In this document: positions 16,498 through 24,825 of the stretch, piece after piece
Numbering within the stretch: the stretch's first letter is position 1
Layout: every line of letters begins with the position of its first letter
Assembly: GCF_016924645.1 (NCBI RefSeq)
Contig: NZ_JAFFJV010000013.1
Span: 62,001 to 126,000, forward strand
Length of the DNA: 64,000 bases
Reading direction: 5' to 3'
Origin: Rufibacter psychrotolerans
GTDB taxonomy: Bacteria; Bacteroidota; Bacteroidia; Cytophagales; Hymenobacteraceae
Program-made: the position numbers and the translations under genes
Notes under the pieces: model-generated
The model's input: only the letters and a program-made list of their open reading frames with translations
What the model was told of the DNA's origin: nothing
Databases searched by the model: none

Positions 16498-17703
16498 ATG
16501 AAACAGAAATTTCTCCTCCTGCTCACGCTCCTCAGCTTTTTCCTGCAACCTGCCTGGGCGCGGTCCAACGCTGGAAAGGTCCCCCGGGTGCCCGTGGTGG
16601 AACTGAAAGGCAGTGCGTACGAGCGCGGCCTGCAGCACGGCCAACAACTGAGGCAACCCATTGCCGAGGTCTACCAGAAATGGAAAGCCTCCGTGCGCCT
16701 GGAAACCAACCGCCACCCAGACTCGGTCATCGCCCATTTCCTGAGCACCTCCAACTACAAAGCCGCCATCCAGCAATGGACGCCGGAGTTGTGGCAGGAA
16801 ATAGAAGGCATGGCGGCCGGTTCGGGCCAGAAACTGGACGACGTGTTCGCCTTTCAGCTCATTGATGAGTACTGGGGCTACCTGGACCGGCTCAAGCACG
16901 GCTCCGTGGACAAAGACCACTGCAGCGCCGTGGGCGTGGCGGCCCACACCGGGCAGCCCACCTATATTGCCCAGAACGTGGACATTGACACCTTCATGCA
17001 CGGCTACCAGGTGCTGCTGCATATCAACCAAACGCCTACCACGCCAGAGCAGTACATTCTTACCTGTGCGGGCTTTATCGGGTTTGTGGGCATGAACAAC
17101 CAGGGCGTGGGGGTGGTCATCAATGCGCTCACGGATCTGCGCAACCGCGTAGATGGGCTGCCGGTCACGTTTGTCACGCGGGGGCTGCTCAGCAAAAAAT
17201 CGGGGAAGGAGGCGCTGGCATTTCTGCAAACCGTGCCGCACGCTACCGGGCAGAACTACATTCTGGGCACCGAAACCGCCGTGCACAACCTGGAAGCCTC
17301 GGCCAACCAGGTGGTGCCCTTCTTCCCGGCGGAAGATAAGAAGCTGGTCTACCACACCAACCATGCCCTGGCCAACCACGACGTGAAACCCTGGATGCAG
17401 CAGTACCACCAGCGGATGCTCACCGGCACCGGACCTAAAACCAACAGCCAGACCCGGTTTGCGGCGTTGGAGCAAAGACTGAAGCTGGCCCAACAACCGC
17501 TCTCCCCTGCCCTGGTCAAAGCCACGCTCCGGTCTAAGGACCATGACAAGTTCCCGGTGTGCGTGACGTACAACAAAGACGCCGCAGGTTTCACGTTCAG
17601 CTCCGTGCTGTTCACCTTCGGGAAGAAGCCCTCGGTGCAGGTCACCCACGGTTCACCAGACCAGTCTGAGTACCAGGAGCATTTCTTTACCGCCAAGAAA
17701 TAG
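16498..17703 (+). CDS. Secreted C45-like N-terminal-nucleophile hydrolase/acyltransferase
   Basis: 401 residues with a signal peptide (1-21, ending PAWA-R). The body matches the peptidase C45 / isopenicillin acyltransferase-like family, in which self-cleavage exposes a catalytic cysteine. DHCSAVGV places C142 as the probable nucleophile after processing, followed by PTYIAQNVDID and GFIGFVGMNNQGVGVVINAL. Family members cleave or transfer acyl groups on amides. Fungal penicillin acyltransferase is the best-known relative, but the bacterial substrate is unknown. It heads a series of hydrolase genes and is divergent from the AraC-type regulator. Confidence 0.85.
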   Translation: MKQKFLLLLTLLSFFLQPAWARSNAGKVPRVPVVELKGSAYERGLQHGQQLRQPIAEVYQKWKASVRLETNRHPDSVIAHFLSTSNYKAAIQQWTPELWQEIEGMAAGSGQKLDDVFAFQLIDEYWGYLDRLKHGSVDKDHCSAVGVAAHTGQPTYIAQNVDIDTFMHGYQVLLHINQTPTTPEQYILTCAGFIGFVGMNNQGVGVVINALTDLRNRVDGLPVTFVTRGLLSKKSGKEALAFLQTVPHATGQNYILGTETAVHNLEASANQVVPFFPAEDKKLVYHTNHALANHDVKPWMQQYHQRMLTGTGPKTNSQTRFAALEQRLKLAQQPLSPALVKATLRSKDHDKFPVCVTYNKDAAGFTFSSVLFTFGKKPSVQVTHGSPDQSEYQEHFFTAKK

Positions 17704-17785
17704 TCGCTGCAGAACAGGTGCAGGCATCACGTTTATTCAAACTGTCGCAAGCGGTTTTTTTGATAAATAGACTGATGCTCTTCTC

Positions 17786-17879
17786 TTTGTCATCCTGAAA
17801 GGATCTAGGTAGCGAACGGCAGTGGCCCTTAAGCAAAGGTTTTCTAGTTCGCCCACAAGATCCTTCCAGGATGACAGGA
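17786..17879. repeat. REP-like palindrome with TGTCATCCTG ends
   Basis: The left arm (17786-17817) begins TTTGTCATCCTGAAAGGATC and the right arm (17848-17879) ends with its complement, GATCCTTCCAGGATGACAGG; roughly 25 of 30 positions pair. The loop of about 30 nt contains GTGGCCCTTAAGCAAAGG. Words of the form TGTCATCCTG...AAGGATCT are familiar as dispersed palindromes in many bacteria, including Bacteroidota. It occupies the 319-base spacer between two hydrolase genes. Confidence 0.7.
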
Positions 17880-18022
17880 GGGTTATGTAATTATTTCGCC
17901 AGATACTTAATTTAAGAAATCTGTTTTGGCCTTGTTTTGAGGAAATCGGCCCTAAATTAAAGGCCCCTTCTGGGGCGAGCAACAATACTACCCTTATCAA
18001 TAGTACACCTTACCCATTCTCT

Positions 18023-19177
18023 ATGAAACGATTTTATTGGGGCTTGCTCCTGTTTTTTCTGTGGGGTACCCTCGCCGTGGAGGCGCAGACCACCGCTAAA
18101 ACCACCTTTCTTAAGCAGCGCCTGCAGGCCCGGTTAGATTCGCTGCAGAAAGCCAACGGATTTCCGGGCGTGACGTTCGCGGCGGTGTTGCCCAGCGGCG
18201 AAATGATCCAACTGGCGGCCGGTCTGGCAGATTCGGTCCGAAAAGAGCCTATGAAACCCGGGCACCGCATGCTTTCGGGCAGTAACGGCAAAACGCTGTT
18301 CCTCGCTTCGGCTCTGATTTTGGAAAAGCAGGGCGTTTTCCGGCTAGACGACAAAATTGAGCAATACCTGGCCACGGAGCCCTGGTTTTCGCGCCTCCCC
18401 AATGCCCGCACCATCACCTTGCGCCAGCTCATGAACCATACCTCGGGTCTGGAGGAATACTATGAACTGGGCGATTTTATGCAGAAAGTGAAACAAAACC
18501 CCGCCCGCACCTTCACTCCCCTGGAATGCTTCTCCTACCTGTTCGACCGCAAACCGCTTTTCCCGGCGGGCACCAGCTTCGGCTACGCCGACACCAATTA
18601 CCTGTTGCTGGGCTACATTCTGGAAAAGATCAGCGGAAAGAAGCTCTATGACGTAGCGCGGGAGCAGATCATCAAACCGTATCAACTGACCAAAACCGAA
18701 CCTTCAATAAAGCAGAGCTTCTGGGATCTGGCGGTGGGGTACAGCCGGGCGGGCGGGCCGTTCCCGTTCTCGGGCGCCATGGTGCAGAACGGAAAGCTGG
18801 TGTTCAATCCTCAGTTTGAGTGGGTAGGCGGCGGCTTTGTGTCCAATGCCGCAGATCTGGCCACCTGGGCCAAAGGCTTCTACCACTTTAAACCTGTTTC
18901 TGAGGACATACGCGCCCAGATGCGGCAAGGCGTGAAAGCCAACACCGGCAAAGACCACCTGTACGGCTTGGGCATGCAAATCAGGCCCAGCCCTGGCTTT
19001 GGTTTTGGCTACGGGCACAGCGGTTGGTTTCCGGGCTATATTTCAGATGGCGAATATTTTCCCGATCTTGACCTGGCCCTGGGCATTCAGTTCAACACCG
19101 ATGACCTCAGGCTCCTGAAGAAATCCACGCACGCGTACCTGCTGGAACTGACCCAACTCATTGTGCAGCAACTGTAA
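18023..19177 (+). CDS. Serine hydrolase, beta-lactamase class C/DD-peptidase fold
   Basis: 384 residues with a signal peptide (cleavage near EAQ-TT, residue 22). The SxxK motif is S87-N-G-K90, and HSG in GYGHSGWFPGY replaces the KTG box. The middle motif is Y188-A-D190 where the classical Y-x-N has asparagine; this variant occurs in serine hydrolases of this fold. It probably acts on D-amino-acid-containing peptides or esters in the periplasm; real beta-lactamase activity is not implied. It precedes the DUF885 gene by 7 nt, so the two are likely cotranscribed. Confidence 0.88.
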   Translation: MKRFYWGLLLFFLWGTLAVEAQTTAKTTFLKQRLQARLDSLQKANGFPGVTFAAVLPSGEMIQLAAGLADSVRKEPMKPGHRMLSGSNGKTLFLASALILEKQGVFRLDDKIEQYLATEPWFSRLPNARTITLRQLMNHTSGLEEYYELGDFMQKVKQNPARTFTPLECFSYLFDRKPLFPAGTSFGYADTNYLLLGYILEKISGKKLYDVAREQIIKPYQLTKTEPSIKQSFWDLAVGYSRAGGPFPFSGAMVQNGKLVFNPQFEWVGGGFVSNAADLATWAKGFYHFKPVSEDIRAQMRQGVKANTGKDHLYGLGMQIRPSPGFGFGYGHSGWFPGYISDGEYFPDLDLALGIQFNTDDLRLLKKSTHAYLLELTQLIVQQL

Positions 19178-19184
19178 ACCACCC

Positions 19185-20507
19185 ATGTTTTCCACTTCTA
19201 ATCGAATTCTCTCTCTTCTGCTCTGCCTCATGTTCCTGGTCGCCTGCAGTACCGCCAGACAAGAATCACCCGCCAAACCAACCATGGACAATCTGGCCGA
19301 GCGCTATGTCAAAGCCCTGCTCCGGTTGGGCCAGTACGATGCCGACATTGTGGACGCCTACTACGGTCCCGAGGAATGGAAGCCCACGCAGCCCAGGCAA
19401 GATACCTTGCCGGTGGCCCAGTTTCTGCGGGAGTTCCAAGAAATCTATCAGGCGTTGGGGCAACTGAACACCCACGCGTTCTCAGATCCGGACAGAAAAC
19501 GTTGGACCATGTTCCAGAAGCAGGTGGTGGCGGCCATTACCAAAGTGGAGATGATGCAGGGCAAAAAGCTCCCGTTTGACGAAGAGGCCCAGTTGTTGTA
19601 TGACGCCACTCCCCCAAAGTACGCCTTCTCCCATTTTGACTCCCTGCTGCTTTCACTGGACCAGGAACTTCCCGGCCAGGGAGACCTGGCGCAACGGTGG
19701 GCCACGTACCAGAAGCAGTTCGTGATTCCCAGGGAAAAACTGGATGCGGTTTTCAAGGCGGCAATCCATGAGGCCCGCCAGCGCACCCTCGCCCACTATC
19801 CACTGCCCGCCCAGGAGAATTTCACCGTGGAGTACGTGACCGACAAACCGTGGTCGGGGTACAACTATTTCAAGGGGAACGGCTACAGCCTTATCCAGAT
19901 CAACACCGATTTTCCTATCCAGATTGAGCGCGCCATTGACCTGGCCTGCCACGAGGGGTATCCTGGCCACCACGTGTTCAACGCCTTGCTGGAACAGGAA
20001 CTGGTGAAGAAACGCGGCTGGAAAGAGTTCTCCATCTATCCGCTCTTCAGCCCGCAGTCCCTCATTGCCGAGGGAAGCGCCAACTACGGCATACAGGTGG
20101 CGTTCCCGGCGCAGGAGCGAATCAAGTTTGAGAAAGAGGTGCTGTTTCCGTTGGCCGGTCTTAACCCCGCCGAGGCCGAGCGTTACTACGCCATTCTGGA
20201 GAAAATAGGCAAGCTAGCTTTTGCCGGGAACGAGGTTGCCCGCCAGTACCTGAACGGCCAGATCTCCCGGGAGCAAGCTGCCAATCTGCTGGTGAAATAC
20301 AACTTTTACCAGCAAGACAAAGCCCTGCAGCGCACCCGGTTTATGGACCGCTACCGCAGCTACGTCATCAATTACAACTTGGGCCAGGAACTGGTACGCA
20401 GGCATGTGGAAGCGCTGGGCGGCACGGCTGACCAGCCAGAGAAGCGCTGGGAGGTGTTCCGGGAGTTACTTTCAAACCCGTATACCGCCTCCATGCTGCA
20501 GCAGTAA
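19185..20507 (+). CDS. DUF885 lipoprotein, putative metallohydrolase
   Basis: 440 residues from ATG 19185. A lipobox LVAC (C21) after a hydrophobic stretch predicts a lipoprotein. The DUF885 signature HEGYPGHHVFN (an HExxPGHH-type zinc site) lies in the middle, with FSPQSLIAEGSANYG further on supplying the second glutamate region. The family resembles zinc peptidases but has few characterised members. A TTG at 19161 in the same frame overlaps the previous gene and would spoil the signal peptide, so I reject it. It is followed by a strong bidirectional terminator. Confidence 0.87.
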   Translation: MFSTSNRILSLLLCLMFLVACSTARQESPAKPTMDNLAERYVKALLRLGQYDADIVDAYYGPEEWKPTQPRQDTLPVAQFLREFQEIYQALGQLNTHAFSDPDRKRWTMFQKQVVAAITKVEMMQGKKLPFDEEAQLLYDATPPKYAFSHFDSLLLSLDQELPGQGDLAQRWATYQKQFVIPREKLDAVFKAAIHEARQRTLAHYPLPAQENFTVEYVTDKPWSGYNYFKGNGYSLIQINTDFPIQIERAIDLACHEGYPGHHVFNALLEQELVKKRGWKEFSIYPLFSPQSLIAEGSANYGIQVAFPAQERIKFEKEVLFPLAGLNPAEAERYYAILEKIGKLAFAGNEVARQYLNGQISREQAANLLVKYNFYQQDKALQRTRFMDRYRSYVINYNLGQELVRRHVEALGGTADQPEKRWEVFRELLSNPYTASMLQQ

Positions 20508-20523
20508 AAGGCAATTACCCTGT

Positions 20524-20571
20524 AAAAACAGAAACGAGCCGCAATCAAAACTGCGGCTCGTTTCTGTTTTT
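20524..20571. terminator. Bidirectional terminator, 20-bp perfect stem
   Basis: AAAAACAGAAACGAGCCGCA and its exact complement flank an 8-nt loop (20544-20551). It separates the convergent DUF885 and HNH genes. Confidence 0.93.
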
Positions 20572-20612
20572 AAGATACGCTATAAGTACTTCTTGCTAGG
20601 TGAAACAACCCC

Positions 20613-21131
20613 TCATTCCGCGTAGCCCCGCACCCGCTCGCCCAGGTAAGGCATCCAGGCGTGCTGGGCGTCTTCAATGCTGTCGCGCAGGAAAGAGATA
20701 AGCGAGGGTTTGAAAGGTTTGCGGAGAGGTTTCATGGCTACTTCCTCGGGGGTGCGGTCGCCTTTACGGGAGTTGCAGCGGGCGCAGGCGGTAATGAGGT
20801 TGTACCAGGTGCTCTGCCCACCCCTTGACCGCGGCAGCAGATGATCTAATGTCAGGTTCTTGCTGGTGCCGCAGTACTGGCAGCGGTTGCGGTCGCGGCG
20901 CATGATGTTTTGCCGCGTAAGCGAGATTCCTTTGTAGGGTACACGCACGTACCTATGCAGCCGGATCACCAGCGGCCTGGGATACGCCTGCCGAACCGTT
21001 CGGAGCAGGTTCAACTGATCCTGCGCAATCATTTCCGCTTTCTCCAGGTACAGCAAAACGAAGGCCTTGTGCAGGCTGCATGTAGCTATAGCGGTGTAAT
21101 CTTGATTTAGTAGAAGCACTTTCTCATTCAT
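20613..21131 (-). CDS. HNH endonuclease family protein
   Basis: 172 residues. Zinc-binding CQYC (84-87) and CARC (116-119) pairs flank the HNH core: LTLDHLLPRSRGG (D96-H97), N111 and the terminal NSRKGD. The N-terminal part (VLLLNQDYTAIATCSLHKAFVLL) is typical of a stand-alone HNH family spread through bacteria, often called restriction-like, whose role is unsettled. No restriction or intron partners are nearby, so nothing suggests a mobile intron. Confidence 0.9.
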   Translation of the reverse strand: MNEKVLLLNQDYTAIATCSLHKAFVLLYLEKAEMIAQDQLNLLRTVRQAYPRPLVIRLHRYVRVPYKGISLTRQNIMRRDRNRCQYCGTSKNLTLDHLLPRSRGGQSTWYNLITACARCNSRKGDRTPEEVAMKPLRKPFKPSLISFLRDSIEDAQHAWMPYLGERVRGYAE

Positions 21132-21230
21132 ACGATTTCCTGCTCGTTAGATCCCCAAGTAAGATACGTAATTTTCTCTTACAATAGATTTACTAACTGA
21201 TTTTCAGGACTTCGTGTTACACGAGAAGGT

Positions 21231-22007
21231 CTAGGGAAGGATTCTTTTGATGATTCTTAGTTTGTGGGAATAGCGTTTGCGCTCGCGGTTGTAGATGCCG
21301 TGGTGGTCTAGTTGGTCTATGCGCACCTCGCCGGAAGCATGGATGATTTTCTGGTCTTCCAGCACAATGCCCACGTGAATGATCCGGCCTTCCTCGTTGT
21401 CAAAAAAGGCCACATCGCCGGGACGGGTCTGGCTCACGAAATGCACCTCCTGGCCGTGCTCCACCTGCTGGTAGGCATCGCGCCAGAGCTGGTAACCGCA
21501 CAGGCCGTACACCTGCTGCACAAACCCAGAGCAGTCAATCCCGAAGATGGATTTGCCGCCCCACAAGTACGGAGCCCGCATGAACTGCATGGCAATTTTC
21601 TGCAGGAAATTCTCGCGGTACGGCAAGGCCGGATTGGTAGCCCTACCGTTGTACAGCATGCGCTCCTCTCCTACCCGTATACTCATGCCGTCAAAGAACG
21701 GCAACACACTGCCCAAACCAATAGGCGTCACGCAATTGGCGCTGCTCACGGTCTGCACAATGTCCATGGAACGGGCGTGTCTGGTTTCCTTCCATTCCTG
21801 GAAATAGGCATCAGAAACGGGAAAATGCTGCTTCAGGTCAATCCAGCCTTCGTAATCATCGGGCGCGTTCTTGATCTGAATCCATTTTTCCTGGGTCTGC
21901 AGCACCGCATAGCACTCCCCAAAGATCAGCTGGGTGATCTGTTCGCTTCTATCAGACGGTTCGCGGCGCACAGGCACCAGGCTCAGTTTGCAAATCCCGA
22001 AGTTCAA
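21231..22007 (-). CDS. NlpC/P60 (C40) peptidase, YkfC-like
   Basis: 258 residues without a signal peptide. The N-terminal SH3-like domain starts at GICKLSLVPVR, and a second SH3-like region spans about 95-130. The papain-like C40 domain has YLWGGKSIFGIDCSGF (C159 nucleophile), H211 in IIHVGIVL and a further H223. This order and the YLWGG-IDCSGF signature match cytoplasmic gamma-D-glutamyl-L-diamino acid endopeptidases (YkfC) that trim recycled murein peptides. The only possible start is TTG at 22007, because an in-frame TAA lies two codons before it, inside the edge of a repeat element. The native start may have been disturbed by that insertion. Confidence 0.9.
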   Translation of the reverse strand: MNFGICKLSLVPVRREPSDRSEQITQLIFGECYAVLQTQEKWIQIKNAPDDYEGWIDLKQHFPVSDAYFQEWKETRHARSMDIVQTVSSANCVTPIGLGSVLPFFDGMSIRVGEERMLYNGRATNPALPYRENFLQKIAMQFMRAPYLWGGKSIFGIDCSGFVQQVYGLCGYQLWRDAYQQVEHGQEVHFVSQTRPGDVAFFDNEEGRIIHVGIVLEDQKIIHASGEVRIDQLDHHGIYNRERKRYSHKLRIIKRILP

Positions 22008-22010
22008 GGG

Positions 22011-22143
22011 TAATTAGGAATTAAGAATTGAGAATTAAGAATTTGGAATATCAGCACGCTGCTGGAAACAGGAATAGAGTTAGGAGATTAAAATGGAATG
22101 GTGATCCACCCATTCTTAATTCCTAATTCTTAATTCCTAATTG
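22011..22143. repeat. Gene-less inverted-repeat element (type B, GAATTAAGAATTA words)
   Basis: The left arm (22011-22042) contains AATTAGGAATTAAGAATT and a further GAATTAAGAAT. The right arm (22111-22143) is its inverse, agreeing at about 29 of 32 positions. The centre (about 70 nt) has no reading frame. It spans almost exactly the interval between the C40 start (22007) and the smpB stop (22145). Its architecture is the same as the element at 8321-8446 and the ends of 42149-42625. Confidence 0.75.
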
Positions 22144-22144
22144 A

Positions 22145-22618
22145 TTAATACCGTTCGCGGGCCATTTCGCGTTTAACGTCGCGCTCTTTGATGTCTTCGC
22201 GCTTGTCATAGAGCTTTTTCCCTTTGGCCAGGGCAATCTCCACTTTGGCGAAGCCGCGGTCATTAATGAAGAGGCGCGTGGGGATGATGGTAACGCCTTG
22301 CTCCTGGGCTTTATCCCGCAGTTGCTTGAGTTCGCGTTTGTTCAGGAGCAGTTTGCGGTCGCGGGTGGGCTCGTGGTTGTTGTAGGTGCCCTCAGAGTAT
22401 TTGGAGATGGTGACCTGGTGCAAAAACAACTCGTTCCCGTGAAAGGTGCAGTAGCCGTCTGAGAGGTTCACGTTCCCTTCCCGGATGGATTTGATCTCGG
22501 TGCCGCGCAGCATGATGCCGGCGGTGTATTTCACTAGAAACTGATACTCATAGGAGGCCCGCCGGTTTGAGATATTCACCGTTTTCTGCAGCCTGTCTTT
22601 CTCTTTTGATTTCGCCAT
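22145..22618 (-). CDS. smpB: SsrA-binding protein SmpB
   Basis: 157 residues. Binds tmRNA and guides it to stalled ribosomes for trans-translation. The OB-fold core shows NRRASYEYQF, AGIMLRGTEIKSIREGNVNLSDGYC, NHEPTRDRKLLLNKRELKQL and VEIALAKGKKLYDKRE; the basic C-terminal tail (REDIKERDVKREMARERY) enters the mRNA channel. Length and motifs are standard. Its ATG directly follows the TAA of the thioesterase-like gene, so the two form an operon. Confidence 0.97.
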   Translation of the reverse strand: MAKSKEKDRLQKTVNISNRRASYEYQFLVKYTAGIMLRGTEIKSIREGNVNLSDGYCTFHGNELFLHQVTISKYSEGTYNNHEPTRDRKLLLNKRELKQLRDKAQEQGVTIIPTRLFINDRGFAKVEIALAKGKKLYDKREDIKERDVKREMARERY

Positions 22619-23014
22619 TTAGTTTCTACTGTTCTTCAAAAGTCGGTTGATCTTCTCTTTTTTCAAAATTTTTTGGCCGGTTTGGCCGGTCGCAACCACG
22701 CGTTCTTCGGCCTTTACGGTTATGTCACAGTGCAGCGCATTGCCCGTCAGGGATTTGAAAGACGCCTCCACTTCCAATGTTTCTCCCAGAAAAGCGGGGC
22801 TCAGGTGGTCAATGTGCACCATGGTACCAATGCCTTCCTCGTCCGGGTCCTTCATCTCCAGCACAAACAGCCGCGAAGCCCATTCCATGGCCTGCGCCAG
22901 CGCGAAGGTGGAACATACCGGGTGCACCAAACCGACTTCAAACTGCGCGAAATCTGCTTCGGTAATGGTTTTACGGTAAACCTTGGTGTCTCCTGCTTTG
23001 AAAGGGTTCTGCAT
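22619..23014 (-). CDS. Hotdog-fold thioesterase-like protein
   Basis: 131 residues. The pattern TITEADFAQFEVGLVHPVCSTFALAQAMEWASR followed by GIGTMVHIDHLSPAFLGETLEVEASF resembles the fluoroacetyl-CoA thioesterase/PaaI-like hotdog family, in which acyl-CoA substrates are hydrolysed at a dimer interface. H31 in LVHPVCST and the VHIDHLSP segment are plausible active-site parts. Substrate unknown. It is the first gene of a two-gene unit with smpB (stop and start adjacent). Confidence 0.8.
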   Translation of the reverse strand: MQNPFKAGDTKVYRKTITEADFAQFEVGLVHPVCSTFALAQAMEWASRLFVLEMKDPDEEGIGTMVHIDHLSPAFLGETLEVEASFKSLTGNALHCDITVKAEERVVATGQTGQKILKKEKINRLLKNSRN

Positions 23015-23090
23015 AAAAAATAGGTTAGAGCACCAAGATTAGGAATTTCTACGGATATTCAGGCTTTCGGTCCATTCCTCTCACCATTCT

Positions 23091-24359
23091 ATGAAAACGC
23101 CCCTCCTGTGTCTGGCCTTTGCGCTCCTGGGCATCGGCTTCGCCTCCGGCCAAACCAAAACCGACAAGTTCCTGGCCCAACTGCTGCAACAGCATCCTGA
23201 GAAATTCAAAACCTTTCTGGAGCATCCGGAGAAGTACAAGATCCAGATTCTGTACACGCAGATTGATCGGGACAAGAACAACAAGCCTTCGTTTAAGACC
23301 TACCTCTATCAGGTTAACGCGGCCAATTACTTTAACCCGGCCAGCACGGTGAAACTGCCCGCCTCCCTCATGGCGCTGGAGAAAATCAATACGCTTCAAA
23401 TTCCGGGCCTCACCAAAGAAACGGTCATGCTCACCGACAGCGCCTACCAGGGCCAAACCAAAGTGCTGAAAGACCCCACCTCGGCCAACGGCTTTCCTTC
23501 CATTGCGCATTACATCAAAAAGATCCTGGTCACCAGCGATAATGACGCCTACAACCGCCTGTATGAGTTCATCGGGCAGGAACCTTTGAACGAAGGCCTG
23601 AAAGCGAAAGGCTACCGCAGCGTACGCCTGCCTATCAGGCTGTCCCGTTTCCTGCCTATTGAGCTGGACCAGTACACCAACCCGGTGCGGTTCCTGCAAA
23701 GCGAAAAGGTGTTATACCAGCAAGGCCTGGTGAAAAGCAACAAAGACTACAAGAACCCCACGCCTATTCTCATGGGCAAAGGCAACATGACCAATGACGA
23801 CAAACTGGTGATGGAGCCCCGCGATTTTGCCTTCTCCAACACGTTTGCGCTGGAAGACCAACACCTGATGCTACGCGCAGTGCTGTTCCCGGAAAGCGTG
23901 CCGGCAAAAAACCGGTTCAAACTCACCCCGGAGGATTACCGCTTCCTGTACCAGTACATGTCTCAATTGCCAAGAGAAACATCTTACCCGGCCTATGACG
24001 AAAAAGAATACCCCGATGCCTTTGTGAAATACCTGCTCTTCGGCGGACCTACGCGCAAAGAGCGAATTCCGGAACATATCCGCATCTTCAACAAGATAGG
24101 CCAATCGTTCGGGTTCCTGACGGACAATGCCTATGTGGTGGACTTCAAGAACAACGTGGAATTCCTGCTCACCGCCACCGTGCACGTGAACGAAGACGAG
24201 ATCTACAACGACGGCGTGTATGAGTATGACACCCTCGGGTTCCCGTTCCTGCGGGACTTGGGCCAGGTGGTGTATGACCATGAACTGAAACGCAAACGGA
24301 AGCACCAACCCGACCTTACCCGTTTTAAGCTCACGTATGACAAACCAGCTCTAAACTGA
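23091..24359 (+). CDS. Serine hydrolase, class A beta-lactamase-like
   Basis: 422 residues with a signal peptide (1-20, ending FASG-Q). S85-T-V-K88 is the SxxK motif, S149-D-N151 the SDN motif, and a KIG in IFNKIGQSFGF may replace KTG. That order fits the class A (beta-lactamase2) fold, but the protein is about 130 residues longer than true class A enzymes and carries an extra N-terminal helical stretch rich in HPEKFK/HPEKYK. A periplasmic peptidase or amidase acting on wall peptides is likelier than antibiotic resistance. It is divergent from the smpB unit and ends at a strong terminator. Confidence 0.85.
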   Translation: MKTPLLCLAFALLGIGFASGQTKTDKFLAQLLQQHPEKFKTFLEHPEKYKIQILYTQIDRDKNNKPSFKTYLYQVNAANYFNPASTVKLPASLMALEKINTLQIPGLTKETVMLTDSAYQGQTKVLKDPTSANGFPSIAHYIKKILVTSDNDAYNRLYEFIGQEPLNEGLKAKGYRSVRLPIRLSRFLPIELDQYTNPVRFLQSEKVLYQQGLVKSNKDYKNPTPILMGKGNMTNDDKLVMEPRDFAFSNTFALEDQHLMLRAVLFPESVPAKNRFKLTPEDYRFLYQYMSQLPRETSYPAYDEKEYPDAFVKYLLFGGPTRKERIPEHIRIFNKIGQSFGFLTDNAYVVDFKNNVEFLLTATVHVNEDEIYNDGVYEYDTLGFPFLRDLGQVVYDHELKRKRKHQPDLTRFKLTYDKPALN

Positions 24360-24362
24360 GAA

Positions 24363-24408
24363 AAAGCAGAAGCCCCGCCTGAAGAAAATCAGGCGGGGCT
24401 TCTGCTTT
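24363..24408. terminator. Bidirectional terminator
   Basis: AAAGCAGAAGCCCCGCCTGA, a six-base loop, and the exact complement ending in CTGCTTT: a 20-bp stem between the serine hydrolase (+) and the small acidic gene (-). Confidence 0.92.
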
Positions 24409-24422
24409 ATTAGGGAATTTAC

Positions 24423-24662
24423 TTAGTGGCTACCGGTAGAGGCACCGTCCACATCGCCGCCATCTTCCACGCTGGTGTTGCCTCTGCGGCCGCTTCCGCC
24501 GGTGATAATGCCCGGATTGTCTTTGATCGCATCATTGGGGTTATCGTTCACATCGGTAGGCAACGGCAGCTTGCCCACTGCTTGTGGGGTACGGCCAGGT
24601 TCTGCCTGGTTGCTCACGGTATTCTGTTTATTGTCCAGGTTCGGATTTTTTTCGTTCTCCAT
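24423..24662 (-). CDS. Small acidic, probably disordered protein
   Basis: 79 residues from ATG 24662 (MENEKNPNLDNKQ). The frame stays open upstream to 24755, but that extension looks non-coding. The chain is rich in Asn, Asp, Gly and Pro, without membrane segments, cysteines or a recognised domain; the end, GGSGRRGNTSVEDGGDVDGASTGSH, is low complexity. It is flanked by its own terminator. Unknown function; similar short hydrophilic proteins are scattered through Cytophagales. Confidence 0.55.
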   Translation of the reverse strand: MENEKNPNLDNKQNTVSNQAEPGRTPQAVGKLPLPTDVNDNPNDAIKDNPGIITGGSGRRGNTSVEDGGDVDGASTGSH

Positions 24663-24825
24663 CTCAGTAGTGCTTAGTTGAAAAAACTGTTTACCTCTAA
24701 GAATACGGGAAAGACCTGCGAACGGATATGCTTTTGCTCCCGACAAGCATTTCACCTAATAAAGACCAAACCCGTTTTCGGCTAATTATTGGAGAATCGT
24801 CCTTAAAACAGGTTACTGATTCTTA

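Noticed and set aside
16444..17649. A 401-codon open frame antisense to the C45-like gene
   Set aside because: Covers the same bases as a gene with a signal peptide and family motifs; shadow composition without a recognisable fold.
20613..21131. Homing endonuclease or restriction gene
   Set aside because: The HNH protein is of a stand-alone family; no intron, intein, methyltransferase or specificity gene is nearby.
18023..24359. Antibiotic-resistance beta-lactamases at 18023 and 23091
   Set aside because: Both carry the fold's motifs but with atypical length or middle motif (YAD) and lie among wall- or peptide-hydrolase genes; resistance is not supported by sequence alone.
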